The notes below the pieces were generated by a model that worked only from the letters and a program-made list of their open reading frames with translations, was not told the origin of the DNA and did no database searches. The position numbers and the translations under genes are program-made. Of a stretch of DNA of 64,000 nucleotides, positions 44,778 to 54,164 are shown piece after piece. The first letter of the stretch is position 1, and each line of letters starts with the position of its first letter. Source of the DNA: Hyalangium ruber (GTDB lineage Bacteria; Myxococcota; Myxococcia; Myxococcales; Myxococcaceae); contig NZ_JAXIVS010000002.1 of the NCBI RefSeq assembly GCF_034259325.1, positions 744,001 through 808,000 on the forward strand, written 5' to 3'.

Positions 44778-46604
44778 TCAGCGCACCGAGGGTACCGGCA
44801 GCGCGCCGCGGGGCAGCTCCAGCGTGAAGGTCGAGCCCTGGCCCGGCTGGCTGGAGACGCGCACCGTGCCGCCGAACGCCTCGACGATCTGCCGGGTGAT
44901 GTAGAGCCCCAGCCCCAGACCGCCGTAGTGCCGATCACTCACCGCTCGCTCGAAGCGCTCGAAGATGCGCCCCAGGTCCTCCTCCGCGATGCCGATGCCC
45001 TGGTCCCGCACCGTCAGCCGCGCCCGCTCGCCGTCCTCCTCCACCCGCACCACCACCGGCCGCCCCGCCCCGTACTTGATGGCGTTGGACAACAGGTTCG
45101 TCACCACCTGCTCCACCCGCAGCCGGTCCCACCGGCCGAACACCGGCTCCGGCGCGTGCAGCTCCAGCGCACAGCCCAACTGCGCCGCCGAGGGCGCGAA
45201 GCGAGACAGCAGCTCGGCCGCCACCGAGGCCAGGTCCAGCTCCTCCAGCTCCAGCCGCAGCCGGCCCGCGGTGATGCGCGAGACATCCAGCAGGTTGTCC
45301 ACCAGGTCCGTCAGCTTGCGCACCTGCCGCAGCGACACATCCAGCGCCTCGGAGATGCGCTCGGCCGACAGCGGCTCGCCCTCCAGCCGCGCCCCGTTCA
45401 CCTGGCGCTGGAGCATCTGCAGCTTCAGCCGCAGCGGCGTGAGCGGCGTCTTCAGCTCGTGGCTGGCGATGCCGAGGAACTCGTCGCGCAGGCGCACCGC
45501 CGCCTGGGCCTCGCCGTAGAGTCGGGCGTTGTCAACCGCCGCCACCGCGCGCCGGGACAGCTCCTCCACCATCTCCAGGTCTTCCGAGCCGTAGCGCCGC
45601 CCCGGCTCCGAGGTCGCGAAGGTGAACAGCCCCACCGCCTGCCCGCGCGAGCGCATGGGGACGAGCATCAGCGAGCGCGCGCCCAACCGCTCCAGGATCG
45701 CCTGCTGCTCCGGAGCCCGCGCCATCTGCCGGCGGTGCTCCGCGAGGAAGTCCGGGTAGAGGCGCGACTCGCCCCGCGCCAACGCCTGGAAGAGCGGACT
45801 GGCCGCGTCCGTGACGGGCGGGTAGCGCGGGGCCTCGCGCAAGAGCGCCTCGCGCTCGCTGTCCCGGTGCGCGGCGGCCACTCGCCGAAAGGAGCCGTCC
45901 TCCTGCAGCACATCCACGAGGCACCAGGTGGCCACCGAGCTCGCCGCCAGGTGCGCCACCCCCGTGAGGATGGCATCCGGCTCGGCGCCCACCTCGGCCA
46001 GCTCGCGGCTGGCATCCGAGAGGAAGCGCAGCGCCTCCTCAGCCCGGCGCCGCGGCGTGAGGTCCTGCACCATCACCAGCAGCCGCTCGGGCGCCTCCAG
46101 CCCCATCACCGCCAGCGACACCGGCACCCGCGCGCTGTCGGCGCGCACGTACTCCGTCTCCAGCGGCCCGGCGGTCCCCCACCGGCGCAGCATGTCCACC
46201 GCCTGCGCGCCCGCGGAGGGCGTCTCGGGCGCAGCCAGCGCGTCCCACTGCACCCCGCCCGCCTCCACCTCCTCGCGCGAGAGGCCCGCGAGGCGCAGGA
46301 ACGCATCATTGGCGTCCAGCACTCTGCCCGCACCATCCGTGACGAGCAGCGCCGGCAACGGCACGCGCAGCAGGCGCCGCACCAGGGCCTCCGCGCCTTC
46401 CTGCGCGCTCAAGGCACTCCGGGCAGGCTCCAGCTCCCCCTCCGCGTCAGGCGCGTCGGGGTTGGAATCCTCTGCTTCTGTCGCTGACGCGTCGGCCTCT
46501 ACCGAAGCAGCCAGGGCGCGATTCAAGGCCATCCGCACGTTCCCCACCGGGGCTGCATCTTGCTCGACAACCCAGGGGTTCCGAAAGTCACCCCTGAGTC
46601 TCAT
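44778..46604 (-). CDS. PAS-GAF sensor histidine kinase
   Basis: A 608-residue soluble kinase. The order is an acidic Ala/Glu-rich N-terminus (to about 70), PAS (about 75-185), GAF (about 195-362), HisKA (IASHELKTPLTPLRLKLQ, His382), HATPase (NAIKYGAGR, DQGIGIAEED, GGLGLGLYITRQ). There is no membrane segment. It is convergent with the preceding kinase gene, 14 bases apart, and divergent from the next kinase, with 236 bases between starts. Nearly identical SHEL-TPLTP phosphorylation motifs suggest this and the 42226 kinase belong to one subfamily. Confidence 0.94.
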   Translation of the reverse strand: MRLRGDFRNPWVVEQDAAPVGNVRMALNRALAASVEADASATEAEDSNPDAPDAEGELEPARSALSAQEGAEALVRRLLRVPLPALLVTDGAGRVLDANDAFLRLAGLSREEVEAGGVQWDALAAPETPSAGAQAVDMLRRWGTAGPLETEYVRADSARVPVSLAVMGLEAPERLLVMVQDLTPRRRAEEALRFLSDASRELAEVGAEPDAILTGVAHLAASSVATWCLVDVLQEDGSFRRVAAAHRDSEREALLREAPRYPPVTDAASPLFQALARGESRLYPDFLAEHRRQMARAPEQQAILERLGARSLMLVPMRSRGQAVGLFTFATSEPGRRYGSEDLEMVEELSRRAVAAVDNARLYGEAQAAVRLRDEFLGIASHELKTPLTPLRLKLQMLQRQVNGARLEGEPLSAERISEALDVSLRQVRKLTDLVDNLLDVSRITAGRLRLELEELDLASVAAELLSRFAPSAAQLGCALELHAPEPVFGRWDRLRVEQVVTNLLSNAIKYGAGRPVVVRVEEDGERARLTVRDQGIGIAEEDLGRIFERFERAVSDRHYGGLGLGLYITRQIVEAFGGTVRVSSQPGQGSTFTLELPRGALPVPSVR

Positions 46605-46840
46605 ATCACCCGCCGTGCATGCTCGACACCCACCCCGGCCGACATGCCTTCATGCCAGGGCTCGCTCTCCCGCATGCCATGCTGCGCCGGCGGCTCCCGC
46701 TTCTCTTCACTTGCCGCCACCGCGCTTCTCGGGGGACGTTTCGCCGCGGACAGCATGCGGCGCGTCATACGGGGGTGTGCAGCCGCTGCTCCTGGAATTC
46801 ATGGAATAATGGTGCTCCGCCTCCGAGGCCTTCACGCGCG

Positions 46841-49735
46841 ATGTCTCCGGTCACTTCCGAGTCCAGCCCCAGCGAGCGCCTCCACCAGCAGATCATCGAC
46901 AGCCTCAAGGAGGTGGTGTTCCAGACGGACACCCAGAGGCGGTGGACGTTCCTCAACCCCGCCTGGGCGGAGCTGACGGGCTTCAGCCCCGAGGAGAGCC
47001 TGGGACGCGACGCCTTCGAGGCGCTGCACCCGGACGACCTTCCGAGCAACCGAGAGCTGTTCCGGGAGTTGCTCGCGGGCCAGCGCGAGCACTGCCGGCA
47101 CGAGGTGCGCTGCCTGCGGCGCGACGGGAGCTTCCGCTGGGCGGAGGTGTACGTCCGGCAGATGCTGGATGAGGCCGGCCGCGTGGTGGGCACGTGTGGA
47201 ACGCTCACGGACGTGAGCGAGCGTCGCAGCACCCGCGAGGCGCTGGAGCGACGCGAGCGCTACCTCACCGCGCTGGTGGAGATGCAGCAGCGGCTGCTGG
47301 CCGTCGCGCACGACGAGAATCCTTATAAGGATGTGCTGGAGCCCATCGGCCGGGCCTCGGGCGCCAGCCGCGTCTACGTATTCGAGGTACACAAGGGCGA
47401 GAGCGGGCAGCTGTTGATGAGCCAGCGCTCCGAGTGGTGCGCCCCCGGGGTGAAGCCGGAGATCGGCAACCCGCAGCTCCAGGGCCTGCCCCTCGAACCG
47501 GACCTCCGTCGCTGGGGCGAGCTGCTCTCGCGCGGCGAGGTGGTGACGGGCCTGGTGCGGAACTTTCCCCAGGCGGAGCGCGACATCCTCGAACCGCAAG
47601 GCGTCCTGTCCCTGCTGGTGCTGCCGCTGCGCGTCAACGACACGTGGGCGGGCTTCATCGGCTTCGACAACTGCGACGAAGCGCGGGAGTGGGACCGGCT
47701 GGAGGTGGATCTGCTGTCGGCGGCGGCGGGCGCCCTCTCGCTGGAGCTGGAGCACCGCCACTCGGAGAGCGCGCTGCGCGAGCGGGAGAAGCGCTACCGG
47801 CAGCTGGCCGAGAACGCCTCGGACATCCAGTACCGCTACCGGCTGGAGGCCCCGCGCGCCTTCGCCTACATCAGCCGCGTGGTGAGCGACCGGCTGGGCT
47901 ACAGCCCGGAGGAGCACTACGCGGACGCCGAGCTGTGGCGGCGGCTGGTCCACCCGGGAGATCTACCCTCGCTGCAGCAGCTCCTGGAGGCCCCCCTCCA
48001 GCTCGGGGACAAGCCGGTGGTGCTGCGCTTCACCGCGCGCAACGGGCGCACCCGGTGGCTGGAGCACTCGGTGGCCCCGGTGCGCGACAGCGGCGGTCGG
48101 GTGGTGCTGGTGGAGGGCATCGCCCGGGACATCACCGAGCGGCGCGAGGTGGAAGAGGCCCTGAAGCTGTCGGAGGCCAGCTTCCGCATCCTGCTCGAGG
48201 GCGTGCCGGACGCGTCGGCCATCCAGCGCGAGGGGCGCATCGTCTACGCCAACATGGCGCTCGTCACCACGCTGGGCTTCGATCGGCCCGAGCAGTTGGT
48301 GGGCCGCTCGCTCTCGCACTTCATCGAAGACGACATCGAGGCCATCCCCGGCCCTCCGCCGGACCCGAGCGGCATCAAGGGAATGATTTCCGGCGAGCGG
48401 CGGCTGGTGCGCCGAGACGGCAAGGCGCGCGTCGCGGAGCTCGTCTCGCTGCCCCTGCTCTTCGATGGAGAGCCCGCCGTGGTCACCATCGCCCGGGATG
48501 TGACCGAGCAGCGTCAGTTCCAGGCGCGGCTGGCGCAGGCGGACCGGCTCGCCTCGGTGGGGACGCTGGCCTCGGGCATCGCCCACGAGATCAACAACCC
48601 GCTGGCCTTCGTCATCGCCAACCTGGGCTTCCTGTCCGAGGAGATGCGCCGCAGCCAGCTGTCGCTGGAGAGCGCCCATGCCAATGGGACGAGCGCCTCG
48701 AGCGGCCCCAGGCAGCGCCAGCGCTCGGAGACGGAGCTGGCGGAGTGGCAGGAGGTGCTCAGCGAGGCGTACCAGGGCGCCGAGCGGGTCCGCCAGGTGG
48801 TCCGCGAGCTGCGCACCCTCTCGCGCCCAGACGATGAGCGCCTCTCGCCGGTGGACGTCCACCAGGTGCTCGACTCGGTGGTGACGATGGCGGCCAATGA
48901 AATCCGCCACCGCGCCGAGCTGCACCGCGACTACGGCACCGTGCCCCAGGTGATGGCGAACGAGGGCCGGCTGTCCCAGGTGTTCCTCAACCTGGTGGTG
49001 AACGCCGCGCAGGCCATCCCCGAGGGCGACGCGCACCACAACGCCATCCGGCTCGTCACCCGGCGGCTGGACATGAGCCGCGTCGTCATCGAGGTGCAGG
49101 ACACCGGCTCGGGGATTCCGCGCGAGGCGCTCAGCCGCATCTTCGATCCGTTCTTCACCACCAAGCCGATGGGCGTGGGCACGGGGCTGGGGCTGTCCAT
49201 CTGCCACGGCATCATCACCAACATGGGCGGGGAGATCTCCGTCGAGAGCGAGCCGGGCAAGGGCACCACCTTCCGCGTGGTGCTGCCGTCGCTCGACCCC
49301 CGGCCGCAGCAGCGCCCCCAGGTGGCGACGACTCCCGTCCCCGTGGAGGCACGCCGCGGGCATGTGCTGGTGGTGGATGACGAGCCCGGGGTGGGCAAGG
49401 TGCTGCGGCGCATCCTCAAGGAGCATGAGGTGGAGGTGGCCGCCGGCGGACGCCAGGCGCTGGAGCGGCTGCAGAGCGAGCCGGACCTCTTCGACGCGGT
49501 GCTGTGCGACGTGATGATGCCGGACTTCGGCGGCAAGGACCTGTACGAGGCGGTGCGGCGCACCCACTCCGGGCTGGAGCGGCGCTTCATCTTCGTCTCC
49601 GGTGGCGCCTTCACCGCCAACGCCCGCGAGTTCCTGGAGGCCATCCCCAACCCGAAGCTGGAGAAGCCCTTCAACGAGCCCGCGCTGCGGCAGATCGTCC
49701 AGGACCTGGTGAGCCGGCGACCCTCCCCCCGTTGA
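46841..49735 (+). CDS. Multi-PAS/GAF hybrid histidine kinase
   Basis: A 964-residue soluble kinase from ATG 46841. The order is PAS/PAC (about 12-135), GAF (about 150-315), PAS/PAC (about 320-450), PAS (about 455-570), HisKA of the AHEINNPLAF type (His582), HATPase (VVNAAQAIPEG, DTGSGIP, GTGLGLSICHGI) and a C-terminal receiver (VVDDEPGVG, Asp890 in LCDVMMPD, EKPF). The frame extends upstream to 46619 but that part looks non-coding. Several sensor domains imply integration of cytoplasmic signals, passed intramolecularly to the receiver. Confidence 0.94.
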   Translation: MSPVTSESSPSERLHQQIIDSLKEVVFQTDTQRRWTFLNPAWAELTGFSPEESLGRDAFEALHPDDLPSNRELFRELLAGQREHCRHEVRCLRRDGSFRWAEVYVRQMLDEAGRVVGTCGTLTDVSERRSTREALERRERYLTALVEMQQRLLAVAHDENPYKDVLEPIGRASGASRVYVFEVHKGESGQLLMSQRSEWCAPGVKPEIGNPQLQGLPLEPDLRRWGELLSRGEVVTGLVRNFPQAERDILEPQGVLSLLVLPLRVNDTWAGFIGFDNCDEAREWDRLEVDLLSAAAGALSLELEHRHSESALREREKRYRQLAENASDIQYRYRLEAPRAFAYISRVVSDRLGYSPEEHYADAELWRRLVHPGDLPSLQQLLEAPLQLGDKPVVLRFTARNGRTRWLEHSVAPVRDSGGRVVLVEGIARDITERREVEEALKLSEASFRILLEGVPDASAIQREGRIVYANMALVTTLGFDRPEQLVGRSLSHFIEDDIEAIPGPPPDPSGIKGMISGERRLVRRDGKARVAELVSLPLLFDGEPAVVTIARDVTEQRQFQARLAQADRLASVGTLASGIAHEINNPLAFVIANLGFLSEEMRRSQLSLESAHANGTSASSGPRQRQRSETELAEWQEVLSEAYQGAERVRQVVRELRTLSRPDDERLSPVDVHQVLDSVVTMAANEIRHRAELHRDYGTVPQVMANEGRLSQVFLNLVVNAAQAIPEGDAHHNAIRLVTRRLDMSRVVIEVQDTGSGIPREALSRIFDPFFTTKPMGVGTGLGLSICHGIITNMGGEISVESEPGKGTTFRVVLPSLDPRPQQRPQVATTPVPVEARRGHVLVVDDEPGVGKVLRRILKEHEVEVAAGGRQALERLQSEPDLFDAVLCDVMMPDFGGKDLYEAVRRTHSGLERRFIFVSGGAFTANAREFLEAIPNPKLEKPFNEPALRQIVQDLVSRRPSPR

Positions 49736-49847
49736 CCGATACCGCGAGGGGCGTGGAACTGGGACTGTCCTCCCGCTGTCCGATGCGGCGGGGCGGCAAA
49801 GCCCCTTAACCTGCGCCTCACCCGCCCCCCTTTAGAGGTGTGTCTTC

Positions 49848-51260
49848 ATGAACCGCACCACCCTGCTGCTGTCCGCCGCCGGACTGCTCGCGCTCACCGC
49901 CCTGGCGCTGGGCCTGCCCAAGCCCCCGCCCGTCACCGACACCACCCACACCGTTGCCCAGCCCGACGAGCAGGCGGCCACGCGGGTGCTGCCCGTGGTG
50001 ACTTCGGGAGCGGGCGCGCTGACGCTGGAGGGCAAGCTGTCCGGCGAGTGGGTGCAGTCGGGGCCCAGCGAGGCGTTCGCCGTGCTGGAGATGAAGGCCC
50101 ACCACGCCCAGGAGCGGCGCCGGGTGCCGGTGAACATGGCGCTCGTCATCGATCGCTCCGGCTCCATGCGCGGGCAGAAGCTGGATGACGCCAAGCGCGC
50201 CGCGCGCGAGTTCGTCCTGCGCGTCACCGAGGGGGACCGGCTGGCGCTGGTCCACTACGGCACCAACGTCACCACCTACCCCAGCACCCTCATGAACGAG
50301 GAGGAGCGGCAGCGCATGCTCCAGTTCGTGGACGCCATCGAGGATGACGGCTCCACCAACATGAGCGGCGGCCTGGAGGCGGCGGCCCAGCAGCTTCGCC
50401 CCTACGTGGGCCAGTTCCGCGTCAGCCGCGCCATCCTCCTGAGCGACGGGCAGCCCACCGCCGGCGTGGTTCGCGAGGAGGAGCTCACCGCCCTGGCGCG
50501 CACGCTGCGCACCGGCGGCATCGCCGTGAGCGCCCTGGGCGTGGGCGAGGACTTCAACGAGAACCTCATGCAGGGCATCGCCGAGCAGGGCGGCGGCTTC
50601 ACCGGCTTCCTCAACTCCAGCCAGCTGGCCGAGGTGTTCAACCGCGAGTTGGAGCAGGCCACCGGCACCGTGGCGCGCGGGGTGGAGGCGCGCCTGGAGC
50701 TGCCCCCGCAGGTGGTGCAGGCCGAGGTGATGGGCGCCAACACCATTCGCGAGGGCCGCATCGTGCGCGTGCCGCTGTACGACATGGCCGGCGGCCAGTC
50801 GGCGCGCATGGTGGTGAAGCTGACGCTGGACACCCAGCCGTCCGAGCAGGCGCTCGAGCTGCTGTCCGCCTCGGTGCATTACATCGACGTGGAGAAGGAC
50901 CGGCCGGCCGAGGCCCGGGTGGCGCTGCTGGCGCGCTCCACCGAGGACGCCGCCGTGGTGCGGGCCAACCTGGACAAGGATGTGCGCGTCCACGCGGTGC
51001 GGGCGCTGGGCACCCAGCAGATGCGCGCGGCGGCCGAGGAGATGAAGCGCGGCAACCGCGCCGCGGCCCTGGGATTCATGGACAACGCTCGCACGCTCTT
51101 CGGCACGTCGCCCTCGGCGCTCGCAGGGGACATTGCGGACCTGGACCAGACTCGGGCAGCCTATGAGAACGCGCAGAGCGAGGGCGAGCAGAAGCAGAAC
51201 GCCCGGCAGCTCCAGCGCAAGACGATGAAGAGCTTCGGCTACAACAACAGCTACGAGTAA
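49848..51260 (+). CDS. Exported VWA-domain protein
   Basis: A 470-residue protein with an N-terminal signal or anchor helix (about 4-23). The von Willebrand factor A domain (about 95-275) has a complete MIDAS metal site: DRSGSM (Asp102, Ser104, Ser106), a Thr/Ser in DDGSTNMSGG and Asp in LLSDGQPTAG. The rest is a beta-rich region (ARLELPPQVVQAEVMG) and a charged helical C-terminus (QKQNARQLQRKTMKSFG). VWA proteins bind partner proteins through the metal. The next gene follows after 15 bases, so they form an operon. Confidence 0.92.
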   Translation: MNRTTLLLSAAGLLALTALALGLPKPPPVTDTTHTVAQPDEQAATRVLPVVTSGAGALTLEGKLSGEWVQSGPSEAFAVLEMKAHHAQERRRVPVNMALVIDRSGSMRGQKLDDAKRAAREFVLRVTEGDRLALVHYGTNVTTYPSTLMNEEERQRMLQFVDAIEDDGSTNMSGGLEAAAQQLRPYVGQFRVSRAILLSDGQPTAGVVREEELTALARTLRTGGIAVSALGVGEDFNENLMQGIAEQGGGFTGFLNSSQLAEVFNRELEQATGTVARGVEARLELPPQVVQAEVMGANTIREGRIVRVPLYDMAGGQSARMVVKLTLDTQPSEQALELLSASVHYIDVEKDRPAEARVALLARSTEDAAVVRANLDKDVRVHAVRALGTQQMRAAAEEMKRGNRAAALGFMDNARTLFGTSPSALAGDIADLDQTRAAYENAQSEGEQKQNARQLQRKTMKSFGYNNSYE

Positions 51261-51275
51261 CCCAGGACCGACCCC

Positions 51276-52379
51276 ATGGCCTTCTCCCTGCAACTGCTCC
51301 ACCGCGAGGACTTCGAAGGGCGCACGCTGCGCGCGCTCGCGGGAGGAGCGGCCGTGGGCGTCGTGGCGGCGCTGGGCGAACGCTTCGGCATCCCCATCAA
51401 CCCGGGCTTCGCGGTGGTGGCGGCGGCGCTGGCCGGCGCTCGGCCCGTGCTGGGCTACAGCGCGGCGCTGCGGCTCAGCCTGGCGGTGCTGCCCACCCTG
51501 CCCTACTTCTTCGACGGCACGGCGCCGGTGCCCCAGGCCTTCTCCGGCGCCATCGCCGCGGGGCTGGTGGGGTGGATCGGCCAGGGCGGCGAGCGGTTCG
51601 GCAAGCCCTCGGAGATCATCGCGGGTGCCGTGGCCTCCGGGGCGCTGGTGCCGCTGGGCATGTACGTGCAGCAGGTGATGGACGCGCGCTTCTTCCCCAA
51701 CGGAGGGCTCTTGGGCGCGCTGCTGGGCTTCACCGCCGTGGCGCTCTTCTGGAGCGTGGGCACGCTGGCCTCGCATGTGACGTTCCACGTCGACCCGGTG
51801 GAGTCTCGCGGCGGCGTGCTGGAGAACACCCTGAGCGGCGAGGCGCTGGAGCTGGTGGGGCGCACCCTCACCCTGTACCGGCAGTGCCGCTCCGTGGCGA
51901 TGAAGATGGCGCCGGGGGCCGGACGCAACGAGCTGGTGGAGGTGCTGCGCAAGATGGCGCGCGAAGCCTTCACCCTGGCCGAGTCCCACGCGGGCCTGAC
52001 GGCGCAGCTCCAGTCGGTGGCCCAGGGCGATGTGGATGCGCAGGTGAAGGACCTCCGCACCCGGGCCGCGGCGGCCGAGGACCCCGTGGCGAAGCGGCAA
52101 CTGGAGCTGGCGGCCTCCTCGCTGGGCGAGGAGCTCAACCGGCTTAATACCCTGTCTCGCAAGCAGGAGCGGCTGCTGGCCCAGCTCCACGCGCAGGTGG
52201 CGCTGATGGAGCGCGCGCGCGTGTCCCTGGTGGGCGCGGCGGGCACCGAGGCCAGTGCCAAGGGCGCCCAGGCGGCCCACCTGGCCAAGCGGCTGGCGGC
52301 GCTGGGCGAGGACGTTCCTCCCGCGCCCGAGTCGGAGCAGGCCGCGCAGCCCGTCTCCTCCACGCGCGTCTCGAGCTGA
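51276..52379 (+). CDS. Membrane protein with coiled-coil tail
   Basis: A 367-residue protein. The N-terminal half has about five membrane-associated hydrophobic segments (RALAGGAAVGVVAAL, PGFAVVAAALAGA, SGAIAAGLVGWIG, IIAGAVASGALVPLG, LLGALLGFTAVALFW). The C-terminal half is a long, cytoplasm-facing coiled coil (about 195-335). I do not recognise a family; the first half has some resemblance to FUSC/aromatic-acid-exporter-type membrane domains. It is co-transcribed with the VWA protein and 60 bases before the SecY-like gene. Confidence 0.8.
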   Translation: MAFSLQLLHREDFEGRTLRALAGGAAVGVVAALGERFGIPINPGFAVVAAALAGARPVLGYSAALRLSLAVLPTLPYFFDGTAPVPQAFSGAIAAGLVGWIGQGGERFGKPSEIIAGAVASGALVPLGMYVQQVMDARFFPNGGLLGALLGFTAVALFWSVGTLASHVTFHVDPVESRGGVLENTLSGEALELVGRTLTLYRQCRSVAMKMAPGAGRNELVEVLRKMAREAFTLAESHAGLTAQLQSVAQGDVDAQVKDLRTRAAAAEDPVAKRQLELAASSLGEELNRLNTLSRKQERLLAQLHAQVALMERARVSLVGAAGTEASAKGAQAAHLAKRLAALGEDVPPAPESEQAAQPVSSTRVSS

Positions 52380-52439
52380 AGCGCGCCACGGTGGGGTGAC
52401 GCACTGCCGGTCCATTGTCAGTGAGAACACGGTGCGCGC

Positions 52440-54047
52440 ATGCTCGCGCCTGCATCCATGGCCGCCCGTCACTGTCCCAATCCCGAGTGCCCCTTCTTCA
52501 AGAAGTTCAACGCCCCCGCTGAGTACCGAGAGGGCTTCGAGAGCTGCAGCGACTGCGGGAGCGCCCTGGCCGATGGGCCCGTGCCCACGCTCGCCTCCGC
52601 GGTGGCGGTGGCGGTGGCTGACCCGGCCATGGTGGCTCCCGCCGAGGCGGTGACAGGCTCGGGAGAGTTCCTGCGCCCGGCCGCCGTAAGCCTGGTGGCC
52701 CTGATCCTCGCCGCCCTGTGTGACCAGGTGCTGCTACCCGGGATTGATCCATCGATCCTGTCGTTGCTCGCGGAGGGCGGTGCGCGCCCCGACAACGCTT
52801 CGATGATGATGAGCGTGTTTTCACTGGGGCTGAACCCGTTCCTGTCGGCCTTCGTCCTCGTCGAGTTCGTCGCCTTGCTCATCCCTTCCTGGCGTCGCCT
52901 GCGCACGGGCGGGCCCACGGGCCGCGCTCGTCTGCGAACCGCCACCGTGGTACTCGCTGTGGTCTTCGCGTTCGTCCAGGCGTGGGGGATGGGCCGGTTC
53001 TACGCGGACTTCGGCTCCGGCCCCGCCTTCGAGGGACAGCCCTTCTTCTCGGGAGAGGGCGCGCTGCCCATTCCTGTCATCATCCTGCTGCTGGCGGGCG
53101 CCGTGCTCCTGCTCCATGGGCTCACCGTGGTGGTGGACAAGCGGGGACTCGGCAACGGCTATGCCGTCGTCCTCCTGGGCATGTCGCTGGCCCCCGCTTT
53201 CCGCCTCCTGGCTCAGGCCGTGGAGTACATGAGCCTGGGAGTGGTGGACTCCCTCTCCGGGCTCCTGGGGCTGCTCGGCCTCGTCGGGCTCGGCTGGGCC
53301 ACGGTGAAAATCCTTCGTGGGCAGTTGCCAGGGATGAGCCGTGGTACCGAGCAACCCTCCTGGCTGCCCCTGCCCGCCTCGGGGCTTGCTCCCATCTCCT
53401 TCGCCGGAGCGCTGCTGAGCCTGCCCGCGACGCTCGGCACGCTGTTGGGTGTCTCGGAACTGGCCTCGCTGAGCCGGGCGCTGGAGAGCAGCCTCTGGGT
53501 CTACTCTCTGGTGTTCTTCGTACTGCTGACGTTGAGCTCCGCCGCTTTCTCGGTGCTCTTCTACTCGCCGCAGCGGGTGGGCGCCGTCTGGGCCGCGCTC
53601 ACGGCGAAGGATGCCGCGGAGCGACCCGTGGTGCATGGACGCGCGGCACTGCGTACCCGCGAACTGCTGCCCGTAGCGGCGGCGTGGAGTGTGGTGCTCG
53701 GGACGATGGCGTGGCTGCCCGCGAGCCTGGCCGGCCCCCTGCTGGCCCTTCCCCTGCCCAGCATGGTCGCCCTGGTGACGGGCGTGGCCATCGCGATGGA
53801 CCTGGTAGAGGAGGCGCGCAAGCGCCGTGAAGCGACTTGGGTACCCGTGTGGCCCGTACACCGGAGCTACGAGGTGGAGCCGGCGATTGTCGCGCTCTCG
53901 GCGGCGGGCATTCCCGCCTGGGCGCGCGGGGTACACGCACGGACCCTGCTGCAGTTCTTCGGGCCCTACTTCTCCATCGATCTGATGGTGCCTCCGGAGC
54001 GGACCGCTGAGGCCCGTACCCTGCTGGAGAAGGCCCAGCAGGCATAG
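52440..54047 (+). CDS. SecY-like protein with zinc ribbon and DUF2007-like tail
   Basis: A 535-residue three-part protein. Residues 1-45 form a zinc ribbon (Cys12, Cys17, Cys36, Cys39). Residues about 78-460 follow SecY block by block. LGLNPFLSAFVLVEF and LIPSWRRLRTGGPTGRAR match helix 2 and the next loop. KRGLGNGYAVVLLG matches RGIGNG. LPLPASGLAPISFAGALLSLP matches SecY helix 7. FSVLFYSPQRVGAVW matches FNPEEVAENL, and TRELLPVAAAW plus VALVTGVAIAMDLVEEA matches the last two helices. Residues about 468-535 resemble the DUF2007 signal-transduction domain. It is not the housekeeping secY, which lies in ribosomal operons. Start is 52440 or ATG 52458. Confidence 0.85.
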   Translation: MLAPASMAARHCPNPECPFFKKFNAPAEYREGFESCSDCGSALADGPVPTLASAVAVAVADPAMVAPAEAVTGSGEFLRPAAVSLVALILAALCDQVLLPGIDPSILSLLAEGGARPDNASMMMSVFSLGLNPFLSAFVLVEFVALLIPSWRRLRTGGPTGRARLRTATVVLAVVFAFVQAWGMGRFYADFGSGPAFEGQPFFSGEGALPIPVIILLLAGAVLLLHGLTVVVDKRGLGNGYAVVLLGMSLAPAFRLLAQAVEYMSLGVVDSLSGLLGLLGLVGLGWATVKILRGQLPGMSRGTEQPSWLPLPASGLAPISFAGALLSLPATLGTLLGVSELASLSRALESSLWVYSLVFFVLLTLSSAAFSVLFYSPQRVGAVWAALTAKDAAERPVVHGRAALRTRELLPVAAAWSVVLGTMAWLPASLAGPLLALPLPSMVALVTGVAIAMDLVEEARKRREATWVPVWPVHRSYEVEPAIVALSAAGIPAWARGVHARTLLQFFGPYFSIDLMVPPERTAEARTLLEKAQQA

Positions 54048-54150
54048 CATTTACCCCTATGACGATGGGGCAGCACCGGGGACGAACTCCAACCTGGAGC
54101 TGCATGGCAGGCGAATGGCGGAGGAGTTCTTCCGGATGATCAGCTTCTGA
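54046..54150 (+). pseudogene. Possible 3' remnant of an effector gene
   Basis: A frame without a start codon reads SIYPYDDGAAPGTNSNLEL then HGRRMAEEFFRMISF and stops at 54150, 14 bases before the next start. It looks like the C-terminus of a real protein and is followed at once by a small pentapeptide-like gene, an arrangement seen at polymorphic toxin/immunity loci. No upstream part remains. Could also be chance. Confidence 0.3.
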
Positions 54151-54164
54151 GCGCGGAGCAGGGC

